From NCBI RefSeq assembly GCF_002979435.1, contig NZ_PCOV01000010.1:45018-109017 (forward strand): DNA of 64,000 bases, read 5' to 3'. Position 1 is the stretch's first letter, and each line of letters begins with the position of its first letter. Source of the DNA: Microbacterium sp. MYb66. GTDB taxonomy: Bacteria; Actinomycetota; Actinomycetes; Actinomycetales; Microbacteriaceae. This document shows positions 43,115 through 51,798 of the stretch, one piece after another. Made by a program: the position numbers and the translations under genes. The notes beneath the pieces were generated by a model. That model saw only the letters and a list, made by a program, of their open reading frames with translations, ran no database searches and was not told where the DNA came from.

Positions 43115-44025
43115 CTTCCACCATGAACGTCAAGATCCCCGCCGAGCGCATCGCCGCTCCCAGCCCGTGGCGCGCCTTCGGGCGCATGGTCGCGACCCTG
43201 TGGAGCAACGGCAAGGCGCGATTGGGACTGTGCCTGCTCGCCTTCTTCGTGCTGGTCGCGGTGTTCGCGCCGGTGCTCGCCCCGTACGGGCCGAAGGAGA
43301 ACGGGTTCGACCGCAACGCCGACGCCTCCTGGGCGCACTGGCTCGGCACGACCGCCGCGGGCGAGGACGTGCTCAGTCAGCTCATCTACGGCGCGCAGAT
43401 CAGCCTCCTGGTCGGCTTCGCCGCCGGCATCCTGTCGACGATCGTGGCTGTGCTCATCGGTCTCAGCTGGGGTTACATGCGCGGTTTCGCGGGCGAGGTG
43501 GTCGGCTTCATCGTCAACCTCTTCCTCGTGATCCCCGGTCTGCCGCTCATGATCGTGATCGCCGCATATCTGCAGAACGGCGGCATCCTGATGATCATCG
43601 CCGTGATCGTCGTGACCGGATGGGCGTGGGGCGCTCGCGTGCTCCGCAGCCAGACGCAGTCGCTGCGCGGCAACGACTTCGTCACCTCGGCGCAGTTCTC
43701 GGGTGACAGCAGGACGCGCATCGTGTTCCGCGAGATCCTGCCGAACATGACGTCGATCATCGCCGGCACGCTCTTCGGGGCGGCGACGGCCGCGATCCTC
43801 GCCGAGGCGGGGCTGGAGTTCCTGGGCCTCGGCGACTCCAGCATCGTCAGCTGGGGCACCATGCTCTACTGGGCGCAGAACTCCAACTCCCTGCTCACCG
43901 GGCAGTGGTTGCTGCTGTTCGCCCCCGGTCTGTGCATCGCACTGCTGGCGCTGAGCCTGACACTGATCAACTTCGGCGTGGACGGCATCTCCAATCCGCG
44001 CCTGCGAGAGGGGAAGGGCCGATGA
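43111..44025 (+). CDS. ABC importer permease 2 (DppC/OppC-like)
   Basis: This 304-residue permease has the DppC features: a cytoplasmic N-terminus, one helix (LGLCLLAFFVLVAVFAPVLA), the HWLGTTAAGEDVLSQLIYGAQISL motif and an EAA-type loop (DFVTSAQFSGDSRTRIVFREILPNMTS). It overlaps both neighbours by 4 bases. FLGLGDSSIVSWGTMLYWA near the C-terminus is highly conserved in the family. Confidence 0.92.
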   Translation: MTSTMNVKIPAERIAAPSPWRAFGRMVATLWSNGKARLGLCLLAFFVLVAVFAPVLAPYGPKENGFDRNADASWAHWLGTTAAGEDVLSQLIYGAQISLLVGFAAGILSTIVAVLIGLSWGYMRGFAGEVVGFIVNLFLVIPGLPLMIVIAAYLQNGGILMIIAVIVVTGWAWGARVLRSQTQSLRGNDFVTSAQFSGDSRTRIVFREILPNMTSIIAGTLFGAATAAILAEAGLEFLGLGDSSIVSWGTMLYWAQNSNSLLTGQWLLLFAPGLCIALLALSLTLINFGVDGISNPRLREGKGR

Positions 44026-45749
44026 CCGCCATGACCGAGAACATCGACGCGCGCGAGAGCGACATCCTGCTCGACGTGCAGGGACTGTCCGTCGAGTACG
44101 CGTCGCCCGGCACGGAGCCCGTCACAGCGGTCCACGACGTCTCCTTCTCGCTGCGTCGCGGCGAGTTCGTCGGGCTCGTGGGCGAGTCGGGCTCGGGCAA
44201 GTCGACGCTCGGCTTCGCGCTGACCCGGCTGCAGAAGCCGCCGGCGCGCATCAGTGGCGGTCGCATCCTCTTCGGCGGGCGCGACATCCGCGACCTGGAT
44301 GCCGAAGAGCTGCGACGCCAGCGCCAGGGCGGGTTCGCCATGGTGCTGCAGTCGGGCATGAACGCCCTCAACCCGGTGCGGACGGTGGGCAACCACTTCC
44401 GCGACATCTTCGCCGCGCACGGCCATGTGCCGCGCGACGACCGGGAGGCGAGGGCCCGCGAGCTCATCGGCAAGGTCGGGCTCGACGACACGGTGCTCGA
44501 CCGCTACCCGGGCGAGCTCTCCGGCGGGATGCGCCAGCGCGCCTCGATCGCGCTCGCCCTGTCGCTCGAACCGCAGCTCATGGTGTTCGACGAGCCGACG
44601 ACCGCGCTCGACGTGCTCGTGCAGCATGCGGTCATGGACACGATCAAGGACCTGCAGCGGGCCGAGCGCTTCACCGCGATCCTCATCAGCCACGACCTCG
44701 GCATCGTGCTCGAGGCCACCGACCGCGTGATGGTCATGCACGAGGGGCGGATCGTCGAAGACGCTCCGAGTCTCGACATCCTCCAGCGCCCGCAGGACGA
44801 ATACACGCGGATGCTGCTGAGTCACTACGCCGACCCGCGCGCGGAGACCCTCTCGATCCCGGGCTTCGTCGACCTCGGCACCCGACGCCGGGAAGGCCGG
44901 TCCCGCACCGACGTGACCGAGACCGTGCCCACGGTGTCGCCGAGGGACGCGCGGCGCGCGGAAGCGGCGATCGTCGTGGAGGGGGTCTCGAAGCACTACC
45001 CGGCTCCGCGGCGCGGACAGGAGGCCGTGACCGCGGTCGACGACGTGTCGTTCCGACTGGAGCCGGGGGAGTCGCTCGCACTGGTCGGGGCCTCCGGCTC
45101 CGGCAAGTCGACCATCGCGAAGATGCTCACCGGCGTCGAGAAGCCGACCTCCGGCACGATCCGCTTCGGTGACGTCGACGTGGCGACGCTCAAACGACGC
45201 GGTCTGCGCGATCTGCGCAAGGACGTGCAGATGGTGTTCCAGGATCCGTATGCCGCGCTGAACCCGCTGCACACGGTGGAGTACGCGCTGACGCGACCCG
45301 TGCGCAACTACACGAAGCTGAGGGGTGTCGAGGCGAGGGCCCGCGTGCTCGAGCTGCTCGAGACGGTCGGGCTCACTCCGGTCGAGCAGTTCGCGGCGAA
45401 GCTGCCGCACCAGCTCTCCGGCGGGCAGCGCCAGCGTGTCGTGATCGCCCGGGCGCTCGCGAGCGACCCGCAGGTGCTGATCGCCGACGAGCCGGTGTCG
45501 ATGCTCGACGTCTCCCTGCGGGCCGGGGTGCTCGCACTGCTGGAGGACCTGCGCGAGAGATGGGGCATCAGCATGCTCTACATCACGCACGACCTGCTCA
45601 GTGCTCGGCTGGTGACCCAGAACATCCTCGTGCTCAACAGCGGCCGGGTCGTCGAACGCGGCGAGACCGCCGAGGTGCTGCAGCATCCAGAGGATCCGTA
45701 CACGATCCAGCTGCTGGATGCGGTGCCCGACCCGGCCCGCGCCCGATGA
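44022..45749 (+). CDS. Fused OppD-OppF-type ABC ATPase
   Basis: This 575-residue protein contains both ATPase subunits of a peptide-type importer in one chain. Domain 1 has Walker A GESGSGKST at 54-62, signature LSGGMRQR and Walker B LMVFDEPTTALD. Domain 2 has Walker A GASGSGKST near 355, signature LSGGQRQR and LIADEPVSMLDVS. The linker lacks the Cys-containing oligo_HPY tail that separate OppD/OppF proteins carry. It drives the two permeases encoded just upstream. An internal ATG at 44031 is an alternative start. Confidence 0.92.
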   Translation: MTAMTENIDARESDILLDVQGLSVEYASPGTEPVTAVHDVSFSLRRGEFVGLVGESGSGKSTLGFALTRLQKPPARISGGRILFGGRDIRDLDAEELRRQRQGGFAMVLQSGMNALNPVRTVGNHFRDIFAAHGHVPRDDREARARELIGKVGLDDTVLDRYPGELSGGMRQRASIALALSLEPQLMVFDEPTTALDVLVQHAVMDTIKDLQRAERFTAILISHDLGIVLEATDRVMVMHEGRIVEDAPSLDILQRPQDEYTRMLLSHYADPRAETLSIPGFVDLGTRRREGRSRTDVTETVPTVSPRDARRAEAAIVVEGVSKHYPAPRRGQEAVTAVDDVSFRLEPGESLALVGASGSGKSTIAKMLTGVEKPTSGTIRFGDVDVATLKRRGLRDLRKDVQMVFQDPYAALNPLHTVEYALTRPVRNYTKLRGVEARARVLELLETVGLTPVEQFAAKLPHQLSGGQRQRVVIARALASDPQVLIADEPVSMLDVSLRAGVLALLEDLRERWGISMLYITHDLLSARLVTQNILVLNSGRVVERGETAEVLQHPEDPYTIQLLDAVPDPARAR

Positions 45750-45783
45750 CCACTCCGACCGAAACCCGATGAGAGGAGCATCC

Positions 45784-46953
45784 GTGCTCGCATTCCCCGA
45801 CGGCTTCCTGTGGGGCGCCGCGACAGCCGCCCACCAGGTGGAGGGCAACAACACCACGAGCAACTGGTGGGCGATGGAACACGCGCCCGCCTCGCCCATG
45901 GTCGAGCCCTCCGGCGACGCCGCCGATCACCTGCACCGCTACCCGGAGGACATGCGGCTGCTGGCCGACGCCGGGCTGAACTCCTACCGCTTCTCGGTCG
46001 AGTGGGCGCGGATCGAGCCCGAGCGCGGGTTCGTCTCGCAGGCGATGCTCGATCACTACCGCCGCATGATCGACACCGCACGCGAGAACGGGCTCGACCC
46101 CACGGTCACGCTCATGCACTTCACGGTGCCGCAGTGGTTCCAGAAGGACGGCTTCTGGCGTGCCGGCGACGCGGTCGACCTGTTCGCCCGCTACGTCGAG
46201 ACCGTGCTGCCGATCCTCGACGGCATCGACTACGTGTGCACCATCAACGAGCCGAACATCGCCGCGATGCTCGCCGGGGGAGAGGACGCCGCGAACCTCG
46301 TCGCCTACGGCCTCCCGAACCCCGACCTCGCCGTCGCCGACACACTCCTCGAGGCGCACCACCGCGCCACCGAGATCGTGCACTCGGTGCCGGGGGTCAA
46401 GGCCGGCTGGACGATCGCCACGCAGGCGTTCCACTCCACCGGGGAGCCGGGTGCCGACGAGATGCTCGCCGAGTACGGCGACCCGCGCGATCACTGGTAC
46501 CTGGAGCAGTCGGCCGGCGACGACTTCGTCGGTGTGCAGGCCTATACGCGTACCTTCATCGGCCCGGAGGGGCCGCGTCCGGTGGCGGACGATGTGGAGA
46601 CGACCCTGACCGGCTGGGAGTTCTTCCCCGAGGCCCTCGAGATGGGTGTGCGGAGCGCCTGGGAGCGGAGCGGCGGCGTGCCGGTGCTCGTGACCGAGAA
46701 CGGCATCGCAACCGCCGACGACACCCGTCGCATCGCCTACACGCAGGGTGCGCTGGAGGGTCTGCATCGCGCGATCGCCGACGGCATCGACGTGCGCGCC
46801 TACCAGCACTGGAGCGCGCTGGACAACTACGAGTGGGCGAGCGGATTCCGTCCGACGTTCGGGCTCATCGGCTTCGACCACGAGACGTTCGAGCGCTCGC
46901 CGAAGCCGTCGCTGGCCTGGCTCGGAGAGGTCGCACGCCGCAACGGTCTCTGA
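45784..46953 (+). CDS. Family 1 glycoside hydrolase (beta-glucosidase type)
   Basis: This 389-residue enzyme has the GH1 N-terminus FPDGFLWGAATAAHQVEG, the acid/base E156 in CTINEPN and the nucleophile E305 in LVTENG, followed by YQHWSALDNYEW. It is intracellular (no signal peptide) and probably splits an imported beta-glucoside. It is shorter than the usual 440-480 residues, with loops trimmed between motifs. The GTG at 45784 is chosen because GAGAGGAG lies 5-6 nt before it; an upstream ATG at 45769 overlaps that site. A terminator follows. Confidence 0.92.
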   Translation: MLAFPDGFLWGAATAAHQVEGNNTTSNWWAMEHAPASPMVEPSGDAADHLHRYPEDMRLLADAGLNSYRFSVEWARIEPERGFVSQAMLDHYRRMIDTARENGLDPTVTLMHFTVPQWFQKDGFWRAGDAVDLFARYVETVLPILDGIDYVCTINEPNIAAMLAGGEDAANLVAYGLPNPDLAVADTLLEAHHRATEIVHSVPGVKAGWTIATQAFHSTGEPGADEMLAEYGDPRDHWYLEQSAGDDFVGVQAYTRTFIGPEGPRPVADDVETTLTGWEFFPEALEMGVRSAWERSGGVPVLVTENGIATADDTRRIAYTQGALEGLHRAIADGIDVRAYQHWSALDNYEWASGFRPTFGLIGFDHETFERSPKPSLAWLGEVARRNGL

Positions 46954-46988
46954 CCGCAGCATCCGCCGCACCTCAGACTCGGAGACAT

Positions 46989-47033
46989 GCGCTTCCCTCG
47001 GCCCGATTCCTCGGAGACGGCCGAGGGAAGCGC
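46989..47033 (+). terminator. Terminator of the beta-glucoside operon
   Basis: A perfect 15-bp stem (46989-47003 with 47019-47033; GCGCTTCCCTCGGCC and its complement) closes a 15-base loop 36 bases after the GH1 stop. No T-run follows. Confidence 0.8.
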
Positions 47034-47092
47034 GGTCGACCGTCCGCGGCTCGGGCCCCACGCCCGGGCGTAACCCGACACCCGATCCCACC

Positions 47093-47098
47093 TAGAAT
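47093..47098 (+). promoter_or_regulatory. -10 hexamer TAGAAT, leaderless start of metG
   Basis: TAGAAT, close to consensus TATAAT, ends 6 nt before the ATG at 47105 with TGCTCC between. Confidence 0.6.
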
Positions 47099-47104
47099 TG
47101 CTCC

Positions 47105-48682
47105 ATGCCCGCAGGCGAATCCTTCTACATCACCACGCCCATCTACTACCCGTCCGATGTGCCCCACATCGGCCACGGGTACACGACGGTGGCCGTCGAC
47201 ACGCTCGCCCGGTGGCACCGCCAGGCGGGGGATGACACCTGGATGCTCACCGGCACCGATGAGCACGGTCAGAAGATGCTGCGGGCGGCGGCGGCCAACA
47301 ACGTCACGCCGCAGGAGTGGGTCGACAAGCTCGTCACCGAGAGCTGGTTCCCGCTGCTGACGACGCTCGACGTCGCGAACGACGACTTCATCCGCACCAC
47401 GCAGGAGCGCCACGAGACGAACGTGCAGACGTTCTTCCAGCGGCTCTACGATCGCGGCTACATCTACGCCGGCGAGTACGAGGCGCTCTACTGTGTGGGC
47501 TGCGAGGAGTTCAAGCCCGAGTCGGAGATCGTCGACGGCACCGGTCCCTTCGAAGGACTCAAGGTCTGCGCGATCCACTCGAAGCCGCTGGAGCTGCTGC
47601 AGGAGAAGAACTACTTCTTCAAGCTCAGCGAGTTCCAGGACCGTCTGCTGGAGCTCTACAAGACGCAGCCCGACTTCGTGCGGCCCGACTCGGCGCGCAA
47701 CGAGGTCGTGTCGTTCGTCAGCCAGGGCCTCAAGGATCTGTCGATCTCGCGCTCGACCTTCGACTGGGGCATCCCGCTGCCGTGGGACGAGTCGCACGTC
47801 ATCTACGTGTGGGTCGATGCGCTGCTGAACTACGCCACGGCCGTCGGCTACGGCTCCGACGAGGAGACGTTCGAGCGTCGCTGGCCCGCGTACCACGTGG
47901 TCGGCAAGGACATCCTGCGCTTCCATGCCGTCATCTGGCCGGCCCTGCTGATGGCCGCCGGTCTCGAGGTGCCCAAGGGCGTCTTCGCGCACGGTTGGCT
48001 GCTGGTCGGCGGCGAGAAGATGTCGAAGTCGAAGCTCACCGGCATCGCGCCCACCGAGATCACCGACGTCTTCGGCTCCGACGCGTACCGCTTCTACTTC
48101 CTCTCCGCGATCGCCTTCGGCCAGGACGGCTCGTTCTCGTGGGAAGACCTGTCGGCCCGCTACCAGGCCGAGCTCGCGAACGGCTTCGGCAACCTCGCCT
48201 CGCGCACCACGGCCATGATCGAGAAGTACTTCGAGGGAATCGTGCCGCCCGCGGCCGAGTACACCGAGAAGGACCTCGCGATCCAGAAGCTCGTTGCGGA
48301 TGCCGCGGCGAACGCGGATGCCGCCGTCGCGCAGTTCCGCATCGACGAGGCGATCTCGTCGATCTGGACGATCGTCGATGCACTGAACGGCTACATCACC
48401 GAGAACGAGCCGTGGGCGCTGGCCCGCGACGAGGAACAGCGCGCGCGCCTCGGCACCGTGCTGTACACCTGCGCCGAGGGACTGCGCGCCCTCGCGGTGC
48501 TGCTCTCGCCGGTGATGCCGCAGTCGACCGAGAAGCTGTGGATCGCGCTCGGAGCCGCCGAGACGCTGGGTCGCCTGCAGGACCAGCCGATCCGCGAGGC
48601 CGGTGCCTGGGGCGTGCTGCGTCCCGGCACCAGCGTCAACGGTCTCGCGCCGCTGTTCCCGCGGGTGGAGTCCACGGCCTGA
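47105..48682 (+). CDS. metG: Methionyl-tRNA synthetase MetG
   Basis: This 525-residue class I synthetase charges tRNA-Met. It has HIGH at 21-24, a single zinc knuckle (CVGC with a later VCAIH) and KMSKS at 305-309. An alpha-helical anticodon domain follows (PWALARDEEQRARLGTVLYTCAEGLRALAVLLSPVMP). There is no C-terminal tRNA-binding extension, as in the short actinobacterial form. The gene is followed by tatD in the same order as in mycobacteria. Confidence 0.96.
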   Translation: MPAGESFYITTPIYYPSDVPHIGHGYTTVAVDTLARWHRQAGDDTWMLTGTDEHGQKMLRAAAANNVTPQEWVDKLVTESWFPLLTTLDVANDDFIRTTQERHETNVQTFFQRLYDRGYIYAGEYEALYCVGCEEFKPESEIVDGTGPFEGLKVCAIHSKPLELLQEKNYFFKLSEFQDRLLELYKTQPDFVRPDSARNEVVSFVSQGLKDLSISRSTFDWGIPLPWDESHVIYVWVDALLNYATAVGYGSDEETFERRWPAYHVVGKDILRFHAVIWPALLMAAGLEVPKGVFAHGWLLVGGEKMSKSKLTGIAPTEITDVFGSDAYRFYFLSAIAFGQDGSFSWEDLSARYQAELANGFGNLASRTTAMIEKYFEGIVPPAAEYTEKDLAIQKLVADAAANADAAVAQFRIDEAISSIWTIVDALNGYITENEPWALARDEEQRARLGTVLYTCAEGLRALAVLLSPVMPQSTEKLWIALGAAETLGRLQDQPIREAGAWGVLRPGTSVNGLAPLFPRVESTA

Positions 48683-48724
48683 GCCGCGGGCCGACGACAG
48701 AGCCCTGAGGCAGAGCCCGACGAT

Positions 48725-49603
48725 ATGGCCGAGACCTACGTGCGTGAGCGCTCGGGGGACGGACGCAAGGATCTGAAGTATCCGTCCGCCCCCGAGCCGC
48801 TGACGGTTCCGGTGTACGACAACCATGCGCACCTGGAGATCGTGGACGGCGATGAACCGCTGTCGCTGACCGAGCAGCTCGACCGCGCGGCGGCCGTGGG
48901 CATCGCCGGTGTCGTGCAGGCTTCCGGTGACATCGAGTCGTCGCGGTGGGCGGTCGAGGCCGCGGCATCCGACCCTCGCGTGCTGGCCGCCGTCGCCATC
49001 CACCCGAACGACGCGCCGACCTATGCCGAGGAGGGCCGCCTCGACGAGGCGATCGCGGTGATCGACGAGCTCGCCGCGCACCCGCGCACCCGCGCGATCG
49101 GCGAGACCGGGCTCGACTTCTTCCGCACCGAGCCTGAGCGGCAGGCACCGCAGTTCGAGTCGTTCGAGGCGCACATCGCTCTCGCCAAGAAGCACGGCAT
49201 CGCGATGCAGATCCACGACCGCGACGCGCACGAGGCCGTGCTGGAGACCCTTGACCGTGTCGGCGCCCCGGAGCGCACGGTGTTCCACTGCTTCTCCGGC
49301 GACGACGCGATGGCGCGCACCTGCGCGGACGCCGGCTACCACCTGTCGTTCGCCGGGAACGTCACGTTCAAGAACGCCCAGAACCTGCGGGACGCGTTGA
49401 AGGTCACGCCGCTCGACCGCATCCTGGTCGAGACGGATGCGCCGTTCCTCACCCCGGTGCCGCTGCGGGGCCGCCCGAACGCGCCCTACCTCGTGCCGAT
49501 CACGGTGCGCTTCATGGCCGCCGAGCTGGGCATCGAGGTCGACGAGCTCTCGGCCCAGCTGGCCGAGAACACCCTGCGGGTCTACGGCTCGTTCGCGGAC
49601 TGA
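48725..49603 (+). CDS. TatD family metal-dependent hydrolase
   Basis: This 292-residue TIM-barrel hydrolase has the metal residues H34 and H36 in YDNHAHLE, E in GETGLDFFR, H in MQIHDRDAH and HCFSGD, and D in VETDAPFLTP. TatD proteins have 3'-5' DNase or D-aminoacyl-tRNA deacylase-like activities. It lies 42 bases after metG, probably cotranscribed. Its last 22 bases overlap the convergent MFS gene. No obvious ribosome binding site precedes the ATG, so the exact start is less certain. Confidence 0.9.
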   Translation: MAETYVRERSGDGRKDLKYPSAPEPLTVPVYDNHAHLEIVDGDEPLSLTEQLDRAAAVGIAGVVQASGDIESSRWAVEAAASDPRVLAAVAIHPNDAPTYAEEGRLDEAIAVIDELAAHPRTRAIGETGLDFFRTEPERQAPQFESFEAHIALAKKHGIAMQIHDRDAHEAVLETLDRVGAPERTVFHCFSGDDAMARTCADAGYHLSFAGNVTFKNAQNLRDALKVTPLDRILVETDAPFLTPVPLRGRPNAPYLVPITVRFMAAELGIEVDELSAQLAENTLRVYGSFAD

Positions 49604-50868
49604 CTCTCGGGCTCCCGGTCTTCGGGTCCGGTCTCGGCGACCGGCTTCGCCGACACGATCTGCGAGATCGGCTTCCACACCAGCAGCAGGGTGAGCGCGG
49701 CGCCGACGAACGCGAACCACCACGGCGCCGTGAGTCCCCACACCTGGGCGATCACCCCGCCCAGGGCCTGCCCGACGACCATGCCGCCGAACACGCCGAC
49801 CATGTTGACGGAGGTCACTCGGCCCTGCAGCTCGGCGGGCACCAGGCGCTGCCGCACGGTCGTGGAGATCGTGCCCCACACGAACGCGTAGGCGCCGAAG
49901 AAGAACATGATGATCAGCGCCACCCAGCCGACGGTCGTGAGCGCGAACGACAGGTGCATGAGCACCTCGAGCGAGAGCACGATGCGCATCAGCGTCGCGA
50001 AGGACACGTGCCGCTCCAGCCAGCCGAAGCTGAGGGTCGCCAGGATGCCGCCTGCCGCCGAGGCCGTGGTGAGGGCCCCGTAGCCGACGGCGCCCATGTG
50101 CAGGTGCTCGGTGGCGTACAGCACGAGCACGCCCCAGGGAGCCGCCCACGTGATGTTGAACACCAGGATGATCAGCACCAGCATCCGCACCGGAGGATTG
50201 CGCCACAGCCACCGCAGCCCCTCGGCGATGTCGGTGTGCACCGGCGGGTGGGTGCCGGTCTCCCTGGGCGGCACAGGGGTCTTCGCCATGCGCGAGATGA
50301 GCACGACGGCGAAGCTCACGCACACGACCTCGAGCAGGAACGGCCAGGCGGTTCCCGCCGCGAACAGGAACGCACCCAGCGGTGGTCCGGCGAACTGGTT
50401 CGCGACCAGATACCCGGCCTGCAGGCGGGCGTTGCCGATGCCGAGGTCGGCCGGCTTCACGAGCATCGGCAGCAGCGTGCTGCCCGCGGTGTCGACGAAG
50501 ACCTCGGCCGTGCCGTAGAGGAAGGCGACCGCGAGCACGATCCAGATGTTCGCGACGCCGGTGACGAGGAAGGCGCAGAGCGCGGCGAGCACCACGGCCC
50601 GCGCGGCGTTGGCGAACATCACGAGGCGGCGACGGTCGAAGCGGTCGGCGATCGCGCCCGCGTGCAGACCGAACAGCAGCCAGGGGAGGAACTGCAGGAT
50701 CGCGCCGGCCGCCACCAGGATCGGCGACGAGGTCATCGACGCGATGAGAAGGGGAGCCGCCGCGAGCGCCACGCCGTCGCCGATGTTGCTCGTCCACGAT
50801 GAGGCGAGCAGCCAGCGGAAGTCCCGGCCCATGCGACGGGGCGCGACGAGTTCACCGAGGGAGGGCAC
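49582..50868 (-). CDS. MFS transporter (MFS_3-like efflux type)
   Basis: This 428-residue protein has about twelve helices and the enterobactin-exporter-like arrangement: DFRWLLASSWTSNIGDGVALAAAPLLIAS at the start, GAIADRFDRRRLVMFANAARA as the A-motif loop and GRVTSVNMVGVFGGMVVGQALGG in the second half. Drug or metabolite efflux is inferred. It interrupts the tatD-rsmA neighbourhood on the opposite strand, where many actinobacteria carry rpfB. A TAGTCT -10 lies 6 nt before its GTG. Confidence 0.88.
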   Translation of the reverse strand: MPSLGELVAPRRMGRDFRWLLASSWTSNIGDGVALAAAPLLIASMTSSPILVAAGAILQFLPWLLFGLHAGAIADRFDRRRLVMFANAARAVVLAALCAFLVTGVANIWIVLAVAFLYGTAEVFVDTAGSTLLPMLVKPADLGIGNARLQAGYLVANQFAGPPLGAFLFAAGTAWPFLLEVVCVSFAVVLISRMAKTPVPPRETGTHPPVHTDIAEGLRWLWRNPPVRMLVLIILVFNITWAAPWGVLVLYATEHLHMGAVGYGALTTASAAGGILATLSFGWLERHVSFATLMRIVLSLEVLMHLSFALTTVGWVALIIMFFFGAYAFVWGTISTTVRQRLVPAELQGRVTSVNMVGVFGGMVVGQALGGVIAQVWGLTAPWWFAFVGAALTLLLVWKPISQIVSAKPVAETGPEDREPESQSANEP

Positions 50869-50874
50869 CAGAGA

Positions 50875-50880
50875 AGACTA
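50875..50880 (-). promoter_or_regulatory. -10 hexamer TAGTCT, leaderless GTG start at 50868
   Basis: On the minus strand TAGTCT is followed by TCTCTG and the GTG, a 6-nt spacing. Confidence 0.5.
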
Positions 50881-50910
50881 CTGACGGCGGGGGACACCGG
50901 GATGGTGAGG

Positions 50911-50916
50911 GAGAAT
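50911..50916 (+). promoter_or_regulatory. Possible -10 GAGAAT before rsmA
   Basis: GAGAAT ends 6 nt before the ATG at 50923, but the intervening GGAGCA could also be a weak ribosome binding site. The first base is off consensus. Confidence 0.35.
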
Positions 50917-50922
50917 GGAGCA

Positions 50923-51789
50923 ATGACCGTCACCCTGCTCGGCGCCACCGAGATCCGCCGCCTCGCGGCCGAGCTCGACGTCACCCCGACGAAGAAGCTC
51001 GGCCAGAACTTCGTCACCGACGCGAACACCGTCCGCAAGATCGTGCAGGCGGCCCGCGTGCAGCCCGGTGAGCGCGTGGTCGAGGTCGGTCCGGGCCTCG
51101 GTTCCCTGACCCTCGCGATCCTCGAGACCGGGGCATCCGTCACCGCCGTCGAGATCGACCACCGTCTCGCTGCCCGGCTGGCGCAGACCGCCGCCGAGCA
51201 CGGCGTCGAGGCCGACCGGCTCACGGTCGTCGACGCGGATGCGCTGCGCATCACCGAGCTGCCCGGCGAGCCCACCGTGCTGGTCGCCAACCTGCCCTAC
51301 AACGTCTCGGTGCCGGTGCTGCTGCACTTCCTCGAGAACTTCGCCTACCTGCAGCGCGGCGTGGTGATGGTCCAGGCGGAGGTCGCCGAGCGACTGGCCG
51401 CGAAGCCCGGTTCGAAGATCTACGGCTCGCCCAGCGTCAAGGCCGCCTGGTACGGGGAGTGGAAGCTGTCGGGGAACGTCTCCCGCCAGGTGTTCTGGCC
51501 GGTGCCCAACGTCGACAGCCTGCTCGTCGGCTTCGACCGGTCCGAGGGGGAGCGGGGCACGGAGGACGAGCGACGCCGCACGTTCCAGATCGTCGACGCG
51601 GCCTTCAACCAGCGTCGCAAGATGCTGCGTCAGGCGCTCTCCGGGCTGTTCGGCAGCTCCGCAGCGGCGTCCGAGGTGCTGATCGCCGCCGGAGTCGCTC
51701 CGACGGCACGAGGAGAAGACCTCACGGTCGAGGACTTCCAGCGGATCGCGCAGCACGCGCCCGTCGCCGACGTCGCCCCCACCCAGTAA
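50923..51789 (+). CDS. rsmA: 16S rRNA dimethyladenosine transferase RsmA (KsgA)
   Basis: This 288-residue methyltransferase dimethylates A1518 and A1519 of 16S rRNA late in 30S assembly. Motif I EVGPGLG is at 55-61, the catalytic NLPY at 123-126, and the target-recognition domain includes the RRKMLRQAL segment. KKLGQNFVTD near residue 24 is the family's N-terminal mark. Its TAA stop (51787-51789) doubles as the first half of the -10 of the next gene. Confidence 0.95.
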   Translation: MTVTLLGATEIRRLAAELDVTPTKKLGQNFVTDANTVRKIVQAARVQPGERVVEVGPGLGSLTLAILETGASVTAVEIDHRLAARLAQTAAEHGVEADRLTVVDADALRITELPGEPTVLVANLPYNVSVPVLLHFLENFAYLQRGVVMVQAEVAERLAAKPGSKIYGSPSVKAAWYGEWKLSGNVSRQVFWPVPNVDSLLVGFDRSEGERGTEDERRRTFQIVDAAFNQRRKMLRQALSGLFGSSAAASEVLIAAGVAPTARGEDLTVEDFQRIAQHAPVADVAPTQ

Positions 51790-51792
51790 TCT
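51787..51792 (+). promoter_or_regulatory. -10 hexamer TAATCT, overlapping the rsmA stop codon
   Basis: TAATCT ends 6 nt before the GTG at 51799. Its first three bases are the rsmA stop, so the promoter adds transcription at the gene boundary. Confidence 0.5.
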
Positions 51793-51798
51793 GGCACG

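Noticed and set aside
48693..48719. Short direct repeat CAGAGCC before tatD
   Set aside because: Two 7-base copies without symmetry or promoter relation; not distinguishable from background.
46973..50797. Long minus-strand open frame (about 1270 codons) opposite metG and tatD
   Set aside because: metG and tatD carry intact family motifs on the plus strand. The minus-strand translation is low-complexity, with Asp/Arg/Val bias typical of a shadow frame.
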